A stretch of 64,000 bases of DNA from an uncultured bacterium (GCA_903870275.1 CAIQCK010000119.1:62001-126000), one strand, 5' to 3'; positions 9,051 through 18,455 are shown, counted from the stretch's first letter. Numbers and translations are program-made. The notes: generated by a model from the letters alone, not told the origin.

Positions 9051-10640
9051 ATGAAACAGACTCCCGCCGTCGCCGTTTGTCTGGCCGCGCTGTTGTCGGT
9101 TGGCGCGGCGGTTACCCCGGCAGCAACAGCTGATGCGGGCCGGCGGCCCAACGTGCTGTTCATCGCCGTGGACGATCTCAACACGCGCATCGGCTGCTAC
9201 GGCGACCCGGTCGTCAAGACGCCCAACCTCGACCGGCTGGCGCGGCGCGGCGTGCGGTTTGACCGCGCCTATTGCCAGTTCCCGCTTTGCAATCCCTCGC
9301 GCGCGTCGTTGCTGCTGGGACGCTACCCGACGACCACGGAGATCATTGACTTCGCGTATCCGGCGCTGTTGGGCCGCGATTGGGTGTCGCTGCCGCAGCA
9401 TTTCCGCAACAACGGCTACGACGTGCGGCTGCTGGGCAAGGTTTGGCACTTCGACAAGGAGTTGATGAAAAACTGGTTTCATGAGGAAGTGCCCGGCGCG
9501 GAGTATCCGCCGGACTGGAGCGCGGGTGAGAAGTGGGTGCTAAAAAGCCAGGAAGTCCACGCGCGCATGTTGGGCGACCTGACCCGATGGGAGCCTTACC
9601 GCACGCAGGCGCCGCCGCCGAACAAGTTTGCCAACATGCTGCGGACCTGGGCCAACGTATTCGGCCCCGTGGCCGACGCCGAGGAGGACGGCGCGGAGGC
9701 GAGAGCCAAAGCCTACGAGTGGACCGCCGATGCGAAGAACGCCCGGCAGGCGGTGGAGTTGCTCGCGCGCCACGGCTTGTCGGACAAGCCTTTCTTTCTG
9801 GGCGTGGGTTTCTACAAGCCGCACGTGCCTCTCGTGGCGCCCAAGCGTTTTTTCGATCTTTACCCGCCGGAAAAGCTCCCGCTGCCGGACGATTTCGTGC
9901 CCGTGCCGACCGCGGACGACGCGGTGCCGCGATACGCCTTGCGCGACAACCTCGATCTGTTCTTCGAGGAGCGCGTGACACCGCAACGAGCCAGGGAAGC
10001 CATCGCGGCCTATTACGCCTGCATCAGTTTCATGGACGAAAAACTGAGCATCGTGCTGGACGCGCTGGAGCACGCCGGCTTGTCCGACAACACGGTGATC
10101 GTGCTTTGGGGCGACCACGGCTGGCATCTGGGCGAAAAAGGCATGTGGGCCAAGGGAACGTTGTTCGACGTGGCGGCGCGCGCGCCGTTGATCATTGTGG
10201 ATCCCCGCAAAAAAACCGCCGGCCAGGGCTGCCGGCGCACGGTGGAATTTGTGGACATCTATCCCACGCTCGCCGAACTCTGCGGCCTGGCCTTGCCGCC
10301 GGGACTGGAAGGCAAGAGTCTGATTTCGCTGCTCGACAACCCCGAAGCCGTTTGGGACAAACCCGCATTCACGCTGGTGGCGCGTGAAGACTGGCTGGCG
10401 CGCTCGGTGCGAACGGAGCGTTGGTGCTACACCGAGTGGGACGAAGGCCGTCACGGCGCGGAGCTTTACGATCTGCAAGCCGACCCGCGCGAATCGAAGA
10501 ACCTGGCGAAAGACCCCCGGCAATCCGCTACCATTGCCAGGTTGAGGGAAATGCTCCACACCGGCCCGGTGGCCAGGGAATCGCCGGTTCGGACTGCCGT
10601 TTTCCCGGACAAATTTTGCAAGGCCGAAGGAATGCGTTAA
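9051..10640 (+). CDS. Secreted sulfatase, iduronate-2-sulfatase-like (S1 family)
   Basis: The ATG at 9051 gives 529 aa with a signal peptide (MKQTPAVAVCLAALLSVGAAV). RPNVLFIAVDDLNT supplies the Asp-Asp calcium ligands (41-42), and CNPSRASLLLGRYP holds the C-x-P-S-R motif whose Cys80 is converted to formylglycine. WGDHGWHLGEKGMWAKG carries further metal and active-site residues. FLGVGFYKPHVPLVAPKRFF is characteristic of the iduronate-2-sulfatase branch. It should hydrolyse sulfate esters on polysaccharides in the periplasm, and needs a formylglycine-generating enzyme not in this window. It closes the secreted enzyme run; the next gene is 13 nt away but functionally unrelated. Confidence 0.92.
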   Translation: MKQTPAVAVCLAALLSVGAAVTPAATADAGRRPNVLFIAVDDLNTRIGCYGDPVVKTPNLDRLARRGVRFDRAYCQFPLCNPSRASLLLGRYPTTTEIIDFAYPALLGRDWVSLPQHFRNNGYDVRLLGKVWHFDKELMKNWFHEEVPGAEYPPDWSAGEKWVLKSQEVHARMLGDLTRWEPYRTQAPPPNKFANMLRTWANVFGPVADAEEDGAEARAKAYEWTADAKNARQAVELLARHGLSDKPFFLGVGFYKPHVPLVAPKRFFDLYPPEKLPLPDDFVPVPTADDAVPRYALRDNLDLFFEERVTPQRAREAIAAYYACISFMDEKLSIVLDALEHAGLSDNTVIVLWGDHGWHLGEKGMWAKGTLFDVAARAPLIIVDPRKKTAGQGCRRTVEFVDIYPTLAELCGLALPPGLEGKSLISLLDNPEAVWDKPAFTLVAREDWLARSVRTERWCYTEWDEGRHGAELYDLQADPRESKNLAKDPRQSATIARLREMLHTGPVARESPVRTAVFPDKFCKAEGMR

Positions 10641-10653
10641 CGTTTCCTAGACG

Positions 10654-11502
10654 ATGAAGGTTTTGCTCACAGGCGCAAACGGTCTTGTCGGCTCGGCGCT
10701 GATACCCGAACTGACCGCCGCGGGACACAGCGTTACGCGGCTTTCACACTCGCAAGCGTGGCCGGAATTGGCGGGCCACGACGCGGTGGTGCATCTGGCC
10801 GGCGACAACGTTGCATCGGGCCGCTGGACGCCGGAGAAAAAGGCGCGCATCCGCGACAGCCGCGTGCAAATGACGCGGCGGCTTTGCGAAGCGGTCGCGA
10901 GGCTCGCGTCGCCGCCGCGCGTGGCCGTCTGCGCGTCGGCAGTCGGCTTCTACGGCCATCGCGGCGGCGAAATCCTGCGTGAGGAGAGCGCGCCGGGCGC
11001 GGATTTTCTGGCGGAGGTGTGCCGCGACTGGGAGGCGGCGACGAAGCCGGCGACGGACGCGGGAATCCGCGTGGTCAATCTCCGCTTCGGCGTCGTCCTC
11101 AGCACCACCGGCGGCGCGCTCGCGAAGATGCTGACGCCTTTCAAACTCGGCCTCGGCGGCGTCATCGGCGACGGCCGGCAATGGATGAGTTGGATTACGC
11201 TCGACGACGCGATCAGCGTGGTCAGCCGTGCACTGACAGACGGAACATTGCGCGGACCGGTGAATGCCGTCACACCGCAGCCGGTGACAAACCGCGAGTT
11301 CACGAAAACGCTTGGCCGCGTGCTGTGCCGGCCGGTGCTTTTCCCGCTGCCGGCGTTTGTGGCGCGGCTGACACTGGGCGAGATGGCCGACGCGCTGTTG
11401 CTGTCGAGCCAGCGTGTGGAGCCGGCAAAGCTGACCGCCAGCGGCTACCACTTCCGTTTCCCGGAACTCGACGGCGCGCTGCGGCATGCGTTGAACCAAT
11501 AG
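10654..11502 (+). CDS. TIGR01777/YfcH-type NAD(P)-dependent epimerase-like protein
   Basis: The 282-aa cytoplasmic protein starts with the Rossmann glycine motif TGANGLVGSAL (residues 6-16). It continues with SQAWPELAGHDAVVHLAGDN and the substrate-domain signature RWTPEKKARIRDSRV typical of the SDR39U1/YfcH family, with a C-terminal DUF1731-like segment (LGEMADALLLSSQRVEPAKL). These extended short-chain dehydrogenases bind NADP(H); their substrate is unknown, though the family is linked to cell-division or sulfide phenotypes in some bacteria. It follows the sulfatase by 13 nt, so cotranscription is possible. Confidence 0.88.
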   Translation: MKVLLTGANGLVGSALIPELTAAGHSVTRLSHSQAWPELAGHDAVVHLAGDNVASGRWTPEKKARIRDSRVQMTRRLCEAVARLASPPRVAVCASAVGFYGHRGGEILREESAPGADFLAEVCRDWEAATKPATDAGIRVVNLRFGVVLSTTGGALAKMLTPFKLGLGGVIGDGRQWMSWITLDDAISVVSRALTDGTLRGPVNAVTPQPVTNREFTKTLGRVLCRPVLFPLPAFVARLTLGEMADALLLSSQRVEPAKLTASGYHFRFPELDGALRHALNQ

Positions 11503-11765
11503 TTTGTTCCTCGTCTACGCCCACCTGCGCTCCTTCAGGGCGCACACAATTGTTTGCTGCGGCCCCAAAGCAGCGCTCGCGGACTCGCTTGCCTTGGGCT
11601 GGTTTACTTCGGCGCGGCAAGACGAGGCGCCGTGCACGATATGAGAACGAACGGCGGTCAGGGACCGCAGCTACAGTTTACACAAATGTCACATTACCTT
11701 CGCAACTCTCACCTTGATTTCCGTCCAGCGGACTACTACAAGTCCGGCTCTTTTTGCGCGAGACC

Positions 11766-13211
11766 ATGAACGAACGACGACGCGGCATCAACGAAGACTG
11801 GCTGGCGGTGTGGATCGGGCTGGGCATTTTTGCGCTTTCCCTCGGCACGCTGGCAGGCGTGGATTTGCTCGGCTGGAGCGTGACGACGAAGGTGTGGACG
11901 AACCTGGCGAAGGCGCTCGCGCCGGTGTCCGACTCCTGCGCGAAACTGCCCGGCGTGGTGTCGCTGCTGGCCACATATCTGTTCCTGCTCGCCGTGACAT
12001 CGCTCGGCGCGGCGGCACTGCGGGCGAACGTGCGGCGTTTCGCGGGAGCGTTCACGGTGGTGTTCTGGATCAGCTACGCATGCTGGGTGATCGGCAGTTA
12101 CGCCAACATCGCGGCGACGTCGGACAAGCTGGCGGCGTTCAAGATTTCCTGGTCGCTCCGACTCACCTCCGAAGCGGGCTTCATTGTTGCACTGGCGGCG
12201 GGGTTGATCGTCGGCAATTTTCTGCCACGTTGCGGCGAGGCGCTACGCGAAGCGATCCGGCCGGAGTGGTATATCAAGACCGGCATCGTGCTGCTCGGCG
12301 GGTTTTTCGGCGTGGCGGCAGCAGGCCAGTTGGTGCTGGCGAAGGCGGTGATGTTCCGCGGCGTTTGCGCCATCATCGAGGCTTACCTGATCTACTGGGG
12401 CTTGGTTTATTTCGTCGCGCGCAAATATTTCAAATTCCCGCGCGAGTGGGCGGCGCCGCTGGCATCGGGCATTTCGATTTGCGGCGTGTCGGCGGCCATC
12501 GCCACGGGCGCCGCCATCCGCGCGCGACCGGTGGTGCCGATCATGGTGTCGTCGCTCGTGGTGATCTTCGCGGTGGTGGAACTGGTGGTGCTGCCGTTCG
12601 CGGCGCAGCATTTCCTCGCCAACGAGCCGATGGTGGCCGGCGCGTGGATGGGGCTGGCGGTGAAGACCGACGGCGCGGCCGTGGCCAGCGGCGCGGTGAC
12701 CGATTCGCTCATCCGCGAGCAGGCGCTGGCAACGTATGGCGTGCGTTACCAGGAAGGCTGGATCATGAACACCGCGGCGGCGATCAAGGTGTTCATTGAC
12801 GTTTTCATCGGCGTGTGGGCGTTCATTCTCGCCGTCATCTGGAGCACGAAGATCGAACGGCGCGAAGGCGATCCGGTGCGGGCCGTGGAGATCTGGCAGC
12901 GGTTTCCGAAGTTCGTCCTGGGCTACATGTTGACGTTCGCCGTCGGGCTAACGCTCGGTCTGACCGCGCCGGCGTTGATGGGGAAGCTCAAGGCCGCGAT
13001 GGCCGAGGCGAACGTGTTCCGCGGCATTTTTTTCGTGATGACCTTTTTCACCATCGGCGTGACGTCCAATTTCAAGCGGCTGGTTGAGGAGGGTATTGGC
13101 CGGCTCGCGCTCGTTTACGTCGTTTGTTTGTTCGGCTTCATCATTTGGATCGGGCTGGCGATCTCGTGGGTCTTCTTCCACGGCATCAAACCACCGCTGG
13201 TCACCGGTTGA
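11766..13211 (+). CDS. YeiH/UPF0324-type putative sulfate exporter, multi-spanning membrane protein
   Basis: The track start at 11754 is a TTG; the ATG at 11766 (MNERRRGINEDW) is a better start. The 481-aa protein has about ten or more hydrophobic helices and the family signatures FKISWSLRLTSEAGFIVALAAGL, ISICGVSAAIATGAAI and AVASGAVTD. These place it in the Cons_hypoth698 (UPF0324) family, often annotated as putative sulfate exporters, though direct biochemical proof is limited. It is longer than the usual 340-residue form, with extra N-terminal helices. It follows a 263-nt gap and is tightly linked to a 51-aa membrane peptide. A sulfatase 1 kb upstream makes sulfate export attractive but unproven. 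Confidence 0.82.
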   Translation: MNERRRGINEDWLAVWIGLGIFALSLGTLAGVDLLGWSVTTKVWTNLAKALAPVSDSCAKLPGVVSLLATYLFLLAVTSLGAAALRANVRRFAGAFTVVFWISYACWVIGSYANIAATSDKLAAFKISWSLRLTSEAGFIVALAAGLIVGNFLPRCGEALREAIRPEWYIKTGIVLLGGFFGVAAAGQLVLAKAVMFRGVCAIIEAYLIYWGLVYFVARKYFKFPREWAAPLASGISICGVSAAIATGAAIRARPVVPIMVSSLVVIFAVVELVVLPFAAQHFLANEPMVAGAWMGLAVKTDGAAVASGAVTDSLIREQALATYGVRYQEGWIMNTAAAIKVFIDVFIGVWAFILAVIWSTKIERREGDPVRAVEIWQRFPKFVLGYMLTFAVGLTLGLTAPALMGKLKAAMAEANVFRGIFFVMTFFTIGVTSNFKRLVEEGIGRLALVYVVCLFGFIIWIGLAISWVFFHGIKPPLVTG

Positions 13212-13230
13212 AGGGCACGGAGGAACGCGC

Positions 13231-13386
13231 ATGTCGGAAAAACCCAAACTGGCCGAGGAAATGAAAAAGCTGGCGGAGGAGCCGCTACTGCCCGTTGAGA
13301 AGAAACTTATCGCGTGGAGCGTCGGCCTCGGCATCGTGCTGCTGGGCTTGCTGGTCTGGATCAGCCGGACGTTTTTCCCGGGCTGA
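13231..13386 (+). CDS. 51-aa single-pass membrane peptide downstream of the exporter
   Basis: The track extends this frame to 13084, inside the exporter; the ATG at 13231 with GGAGG nine bases upstream is the likely start. The peptide has a charged, probably helical N-terminus (LAEEMKKLAEEPLLPVEKK), one transmembrane segment (LIAWSVGLGIVLLGLLVWI) and a short tail. It starts 19 nt after the exporter stop, so cotranslation or complex formation with the exporter is plausible. I do not recognise the family. Confidence 0.75.
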   Translation: MSEKPKLAEEMKKLAEEPLLPVEKKLIAWSVGLGIVLLGLLVWISRTFFPG

Positions 13387-13401
13387 GCCGCGCGCTGGCC
13401 G

Positions 13402-14019
13402 TCAATCTCTTGCCACAAGCGCGATTTGAAAAAAACCGCGCCCCGCCGCCGCTTCGCGGTGGACGACGCGCAGGCCGGAGCCGGCCAGCAGCGGGCCGAG
13501 GCGGCGATTGACGTTGGTGGCGAAAAAAGAGGCGATCGGATTCAACAAGCGGAGCCGCAGCGGCAGCGGGCCTTGGTCGGGGGCGAATTTGTCGAGGATG
13601 ACGGCGCGTCCGCCGCGGCGCAGCACGCGCGCGGCTTCGTTGAGGCAGAGCACCGGATCGGGAATGACGGCGACGATGAAGTGAAGGATGACGGCGTCGA
13701 ACGAACCATCGGCAAACTCCAGCGCGTGGCCGTCCATCACGCGAGCGTCCACGGCGAGGCCGAGCCGCCCGGCGCGGCGGCGAAGTTTTTCCAGCATGGC
13801 CGGCGTGAGATCAATCGCCGTGAGGATCGGGCCGGGCGTGATGCCGTCGAGATCGAGGCCGGTGCCGGCGCCGGCGATAAGGACGCGCTCGCCGGGTTGG
13901 AGGTCGAGCAGCGCGAGGGAGCGACGGCGCATCCGTTGCGTCGGGCGCGCAATGAGGTCGTAGATCGGCGCCAGGCCACTGTAGCGAATGCGGTTCCAAA
14001 GGTTGGTGTTGACGTTCAC
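13402..14019 (-). CDS. Class I SAM-dependent methyltransferase
   Basis: The 205-aa protein starts at a GTG (14019). It shows motif I as ERVLIAGAGTGLDLD, an acidic motif II end (LTAIDLTPAML), motif post-II RVMDGHALEFADGSFDAVI, and RRGGRAVILDKFAPD before the C-terminal strands. The overall look resembles UbiE/phosphatidylethanolamine N-methyltransferase-type small-molecule or lipid methylases. Binding of S-adenosylmethionine is well supported; the substrate is not. It lies 18 nt downstream of the Cys-rich peptide gene on the same strand and converges with the exporter unit. Confidence 0.85.
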   Translation of the reverse strand: MNVNTNLWNRIRYSGLAPIYDLIARPTQRMRRRSLALLDLQPGERVLIAGAGTGLDLDGITPGPILTAIDLTPAMLEKLRRRAGRLGLAVDARVMDGHALEFADGSFDAVILHFIVAVIPDPVLCLNEAARVLRRGGRAVILDKFAPDQGPLPLRLRLLNPIASFFATNVNRRLGPLLAGSGLRVVHREAAAGRGFFQIALVARD

Positions 14020-14037
14020 GGCAAAGGTCGTCGCGGA

Positions 14038-14250
14038 TCAGGATGCCGCCGGTTCGTGGGCCTTGCGGCCGTGGACGCGCTCGTAGGCTTTGCAAAACGG
14101 ACAAAGATGGACTTCGACGGCCTGCACCATTTTGAAAGCGACGCCGCGCTGTTTTGCCCGGGCGCGGCGGCAGACGGGGCACAGCGCGCAGGCCTGTGCC
14201 ATCATTTTGTCAAAACCTGTGGCGTCCTTCGATGGAGTTGAATTATTCAT
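14038..14250 (-). CDS. 70-aa Cys-rich (double CxxC) small protein
   Basis: The small protein contains four cysteines in two CxxC knuckles, CALCPVCRRAR and VHLCPFCKAYERVHG, separated by 29 residues, which suggests a zinc ribbon. The ATG at 14250 follows a weak GAG. It is upstream of and probably cotranscribed with the methyltransferase (18 nt gap). I do not recognise the family. A metal-binding or redox accessory role is inferred only from the cysteines. The 204-nt gap to the Mg2+ ATPase gene should contain divergent promoters. Confidence 0.7.
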   Translation of the reverse strand: MNNSTPSKDATGFDKMMAQACALCPVCRRARAKQRGVAFKMVQAVEVHLCPFCKAYERVHGRKAHEPAAS

Positions 14251-14454
14251 GACTCAATCGCTGCGCTTATTGTGGAACGGAACAGAGCGGTCGTCGAGAC
14301 AAACCGGACCGTCGCGCGCAGTCTGTGGCATTCGTGTGACACGCCGGAGTTTTTTTCAGGCGGATTGCCTTGCCAATGAAGAGCCGACTGGTAAATTTGA
14401 CGTGCTCACGGGCGGAACAAACTCCGCGCATTACATGTTGAAAGCGGCCAACCC

Positions 14455-17106
14455 ATGTCTGCTCCGAAAAATTCGAGTAACAACCAGGCGTCCGGCCTCA
14501 TCCAGGACGCCGCGACCAGCGAGAGCGCCGACGTGCTGCAACGGCTCGGCTCGTCGCCCGCCGGCTTGACGGAGGAGGAAGCGGCCGCGCGGCTGGAGCA
14601 ACACGGCTTTAACGAGATCGCGAGAGAGAAACAGCAAGGATGGTTGCAGCGCCTCTACGTGGCCGCGCGCAATCCGCTGGTGATTCTGCTGACGGTGCTG
14701 GCGGTCCTTTCCTTCGCGACGGGCGACGCCCGCGCCGGCACGGTGATGTTTTTGATGGTGGCGCTGGGCATGTCGTTGCGCTTCATCCAGGAAACACGCG
14801 CCGACAACGCGGCGGCCAAACTCAAGGCGATGATCAGCGTCACCGCCACGGTGGTGCGCAACGGCCAGCCGAAGGAAATTCCGCTCAAGCAACTCGTCCC
14901 CGGCGACGTGGTGAAGCTGTCGGCGGGCGACATGATTCCCGGCGATGTGCGGCTTCTTGCCGCGAAGGACTTGTTCGTCATTCAAGCCACGCTGACCGGT
15001 GAGTCCATGCCGGTGGAGAAGACCGACGCGCGCGACGCGCGCGAGAACATCTCCCCCATCGAACGCGCCAACCTCTGCTTCCTGGGCACCAGCGTCGAAA
15101 GCGGCTCGGCCACGGCCATCATCGTCGCGACCGGCTCGCAGACTTACTTCGGCAAGATGGCGCACTCGCTCGCCGGCCAGCAGGTCGAGACGGCGTTCGA
15201 CCGCGGCGTGAAGAAATTCACGTGGTTGATGATCCGGTTCATGATCGTGATGGTGCCACTGGTTTTCCTCATCAATGGCCTCACCAAGCACGACTGGCAC
15301 GAGGCGTTTTTCTTCTCGATGGCGGTGGCGGTGGGACTGACGCCGGAGATGCTGCCGATGATCGTCTCGGTCTGCCTCTCGAAGGGCGCGATGGCGATGT
15401 CGCGCAAGAAGGTCATCGTCAAGCGCCTCAATTCCATCCAGAACTTCGGCGCGATGAACGTGCTCTGCACCGACAAGACTGGCACGCTCACGATGGATCA
15501 CGTTATCCTGGAGTTCTACTGCGACGTTTTCAAAAAAGAAAACGCCGAAGTGCTGCGCGACGCCTACCTCATCAGCCACTTCCAGACCGGCTTGAAAAAT
15601 ATCCTCGACCGCGCCGTGCTGCGGCACGAGGAAGTTCACGGACAGCTCCCGCTCGACAAATACACGAAGGTGGATGAAATCCCGTTCGACTTCTCGCGCC
15701 GCATGATGTCGGTGGCCGTCGAGGGGCCGGATGGCGGGCGGCAACTGCTGACCAAAGGCGCGCCGGAAGCCGTGTTCGCCCGATGCACGCACTTCGAGAG
15801 CGAAGGCGAAATTTTCCCGATGGAGCCGGTCCTGGTCGGCGACCTCATGCAGCAGGTCAATGAACTGAGCGAAGACGGTTTCCGCGTGCTGGCGGTGGCG
15901 TCAAAGAAAGTGGACAAACGCGAAACCTACTCAAAGGCCGACGAAGCGAACCTGGTCCTGACCGGATACCTCGCGTTTCTCGACCCGCCCAAGGACACCG
16001 CCAAGACCGCTATCACCGCGCTGCGCCAGCACGGCGTCGCGGTCAAGGTCCTCACCGGCGACAACGATCTGGTCACGCGCAAAGTCTGCACGGAAGTCGG
16101 CATCAATGCCGAGAAGATCGTGCTTGGCAGCCAGGTCGAGACGATGAGCGAGGCGCAACTGGCCGACGCGGTGGAGAACACCGATGTGTTCGCGCGCCTC
16201 TCGCCGGCGCACAAGCAGCGCATCGTCAAAGCGCTCCAGAGCAAAGGCCATGTCGTCGGTTTCATGGGCGACGGCATCAACGACGCGCCCGCCTTGCGTG
16301 CCGCCGACGTGGGCATTTCCGTGGACAACGCGGTGGACATCGCCAAGGAATCCGCCGACGTCATCCTGCTCGAAAAAAACCTGATGGTGCTGGAGGAAGG
16401 CGTGCTGGAAGGCCGCAAAGTCTTTGTCAATATCCTCAAATACATCCGCATGGGCGCCAGCTCGAACTTCGGCAACATGTTCAGCGTCATCGGCGCGAGC
16501 GCGTGGCTGCCCTACGTGCCGATGGCCCCGATCCAGGTGCTCACCAATAACCTGCTGTATGATTTCTCACAGGTGCCGATTCCGACTGACAACGTCGGCC
16601 CGCTACAGACCGCCAAGCCGCGGCCGTGGCAGATGGGCGAGATCGCCAAGTTTATTGTCTGCATCGGCCCGATCAGTTCGATCTTCGACTACACCACCTA
16701 TGCGATGATGTGGTTCGTGTTCAAGTGCGACCAGCTCGCTCTGGCGCCGCCCGCGGATTTGGCGTCGCGTTTTCCCGCCGGCGCGTCGCCCGACCAAAGT
16801 TACGCCGCCGCGCTCTTTCACACGGGCTGGTTCGTGGAGTCGCTGATGACGCAGACACTCATCATCCACATCATCCGCACTAATCTCATTCCGTTCGTGC
16901 AATCGCGCGCCAGTTGGCAACTGACCATGACAACGCTGCTGATCATGGCCTTCGGCGCGTGGCTGCCGTATTCGCCCGCGGCGACGGCGCTGGGTTTCGT
17001 GCCGCTGCCGCCGCTCTACTGGCTGCTGCTGGCGCTGACGCTGCTGTGTTACGTCGGCCTGACGCAGCTCATCAAGACGTGGTTGATTCGCAAGTCCTGG
17101 GTTTGA
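14455..17106 (+). CDS. mgtA: MgtA-type magnesium-translocating P-type ATPase (P3B)
   Basis: The 883-aa protein has every P-type ATPase motif: TGES in the actuator domain, the phosphorylation motif CTDKTGTLTMD (Asp near residue 339), KGAPEAVF in the nucleotide domain and GDGINDAPALRAADVGI in the hinge. The membrane signature GLTPEMLPMIVSVCLSKGA and the C-terminal helices containing VLTNNLLYDFSQVPIPTDNV are diagnostic of the MgtA/MgtB subgroup. It imports Mg2+ at the inner membrane using ATP. The N-terminus carries the usual cation-ATPase N domain (LTEEEAAARLEQHGFNEIA). No Mg2+-sensing leader of the enterobacterial type is obvious upstream. Confidence 0.93.
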   Translation: MSAPKNSSNNQASGLIQDAATSESADVLQRLGSSPAGLTEEEAAARLEQHGFNEIAREKQQGWLQRLYVAARNPLVILLTVLAVLSFATGDARAGTVMFLMVALGMSLRFIQETRADNAAAKLKAMISVTATVVRNGQPKEIPLKQLVPGDVVKLSAGDMIPGDVRLLAAKDLFVIQATLTGESMPVEKTDARDARENISPIERANLCFLGTSVESGSATAIIVATGSQTYFGKMAHSLAGQQVETAFDRGVKKFTWLMIRFMIVMVPLVFLINGLTKHDWHEAFFFSMAVAVGLTPEMLPMIVSVCLSKGAMAMSRKKVIVKRLNSIQNFGAMNVLCTDKTGTLTMDHVILEFYCDVFKKENAEVLRDAYLISHFQTGLKNILDRAVLRHEEVHGQLPLDKYTKVDEIPFDFSRRMMSVAVEGPDGGRQLLTKGAPEAVFARCTHFESEGEIFPMEPVLVGDLMQQVNELSEDGFRVLAVASKKVDKRETYSKADEANLVLTGYLAFLDPPKDTAKTAITALRQHGVAVKVLTGDNDLVTRKVCTEVGINAEKIVLGSQVETMSEAQLADAVENTDVFARLSPAHKQRIVKALQSKGHVVGFMGDGINDAPALRAADVGISVDNAVDIAKESADVILLEKNLMVLEEGVLEGRKVFVNILKYIRMGASSNFGNMFSVIGASAWLPYVPMAPIQVLTNNLLYDFSQVPIPTDNVGPLQTAKPRPWQMGEIAKFIVCIGPISSIFDYTTYAMMWFVFKCDQLALAPPADLASRFPAGASPDQSYAAALFHTGWFVESLMTQTLIIHIIRTNLIPFVQSRASWQLTMTTLLIMAFGAWLPYSPAATALGFVPLPPLYWLLLALTLLCYVGLTQLIKTWLIRKSWV

Positions 17107-17264
17107 TCGCCAGCCAGGGGCGCAATCCATGAAAAACAGAAACCGTGTGTGGAGCGCATTTTTTGCTGGCTCGGCCGCCTGCGCCGGCAAACGGTCCGAC
17201 GTTTTCCTTCCGAAAGCGGGACAGCCTGAAAAAGTCGTGCCGGTTGGTTGACCATCGTCGTCGG

Positions 17265-18455
17265 ATGAAATTTCCCATCTATCTCGACTACCAAGCCACC
17301 ACGCCGGTGGACCCGCGCGTGCTGGAGGCGATGCTGCCGTTCTTCTCAGAGCAGTTCGGCAATCCCGCGAGCCGCACGCACGTCTTCGGCTGGCGGGCGG
17401 CGGAGGCGGTGGACGTTGCGCGTGCGCAGGTGGCGGCGCTCCTCGGCGCGCGGTCGCCGGAGGAAATCGCCTTCACGAGCGGCGCGACGGAGTCGGACAA
17501 CCTCGCGCTCAAAGGCGTCGCGCGCGCCTGCCGCGACAAGGGCGGCCACGTCGTCACCGTGGCGACGGAACACCGCGCGGTGCTCGATGGTTGCAAACGG
17601 CTGGAGGAAGACGGCCTTCGCGTCACGTATCTGCCCGTGGACAAGCACGGCATGGTCTCGCCGGACGCCGTGCGCGCGGCGATCACCGGCGGCACGGTCC
17701 TCGTCAGCGTGATGGCCGCAAACAACGAAGTGGGCACGCTCGCGCCGCTGGCGGAGATCGGCCGCATCACGCGCGAGCGGGGCGTCTTGCTGCACACCGA
17801 TGCCGCGCAAGCTGTCGGCAAAATCCAGATCGACGTCGAGGCGCTGGGCGTGGACCTGCTCTCGCTCAGCGCGCACAAGCTCTGCGGCCCGAAGGGCGTC
17901 GGGGCGCTTTACGTGCGGCGCGGCGTCCGCCTGTCGCCGCAGATGGACGGCGGCGGCCACGAGTTTGGGCTGCGCTCCGGCACGCTCAACGTCCCCGGCG
18001 TCGTCGGTCTCGGCAAGGCGTGCGACATTTGCCGGCTGGAGATGGCCGAAGAAACCGCGCGTGTCCGCACGTGGCGCGACCGGCTCCACGCGGAGATTGC
18101 CGGGGCACTGGACAATGTTTCCCTGAACGGCCATCCCGCCGAGCGGCTCGCAGGCAACCTGAACCTGAGTTTCGCCGGCGCGACGGCGGACGCGGTCATG
18201 GCGACGATGAAAGAGGTGGCCGTCTCGTCGGCGTCGGCCTGCACAACCGCGGCGGTCGAGCCGTCGCACGTGCTGCGGGCGATGGGCGTGAAGCGTTTAC
18301 TGTCGCATTGTTCGATCCGTTTCGGTCTCGGCCGGTTCACAACGAAAGAGGAAGTGGACTACGCCGCGCGCCGCGTGATCGAGGTGGTGCGGGCCGTGCG
18401 CGCGATGCCGCCGATGGAGCAATTGGCCATCGTCGCCGCGCGCGACCGGTGTTGA
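17265..18455 (+). CDS. iscS: Cysteine desulfurase (IscS/NifS type)
   Basis: The track frame opens at 17145, but the ATG at 17265 (MKFPIYLDYQATTPVDP) is the conserved family start, giving 396 aa. SGATESDN and ATEHRAVLDGC are PLP-site segments, Lys205 in SLSAHKLCGPKG forms the Schiff base, and Cys326 in SSASACTTAAVEPSHVL is the persulfide-carrying cysteine. The enzyme removes sulfur from L-cysteine for Fe-S cluster and thiocofactor assembly. No iscU, iscR or other Fe-S assembly gene is adjacent in the window. A metallophosphoesterase gene follows after 60 nt. Confidence 0.93.
   Translation: MKFPIYLDYQATTPVDPRVLEAMLPFFSEQFGNPASRTHVFGWRAAEAVDVARAQVAALLGARSPEEIAFTSGATESDNLALKGVARACRDKGGHVVTVATEHRAVLDGCKRLEEDGLRVTYLPVDKHGMVSPDAVRAAITGGTVLVSVMAANNEVGTLAPLAEIGRITRERGVLLHTDAAQAVGKIQIDVEALGVDLLSLSAHKLCGPKGVGALYVRRGVRLSPQMDGGGHEFGLRSGTLNVPGVVGLGKACDICRLEMAEETARVRTWRDRLHAEIAGALDNVSLNGHPAERLAGNLNLSFAGATADAVMATMKEVAVSSASACTTAAVEPSHVLRAMGVKRLLSHCSIRFGLGRFTTKEEVDYAARRVIEVVRAVRAMPPMEQLAIVAARDRC

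Noticed and set aside
11300-11620. 106-aa minus-strand ORF in and beyond the epimerase 3' end
   Set aside because: Half is antisense to the epimerase gene; the rest looks like degenerate intergenic sequence.
17128-17250. 40-aa ORF beginning MKNRNRVWSAFF before the cysteine desulfurase
   Set aside because: Weak start signal, no family resemblance and atypical composition; probably chance.
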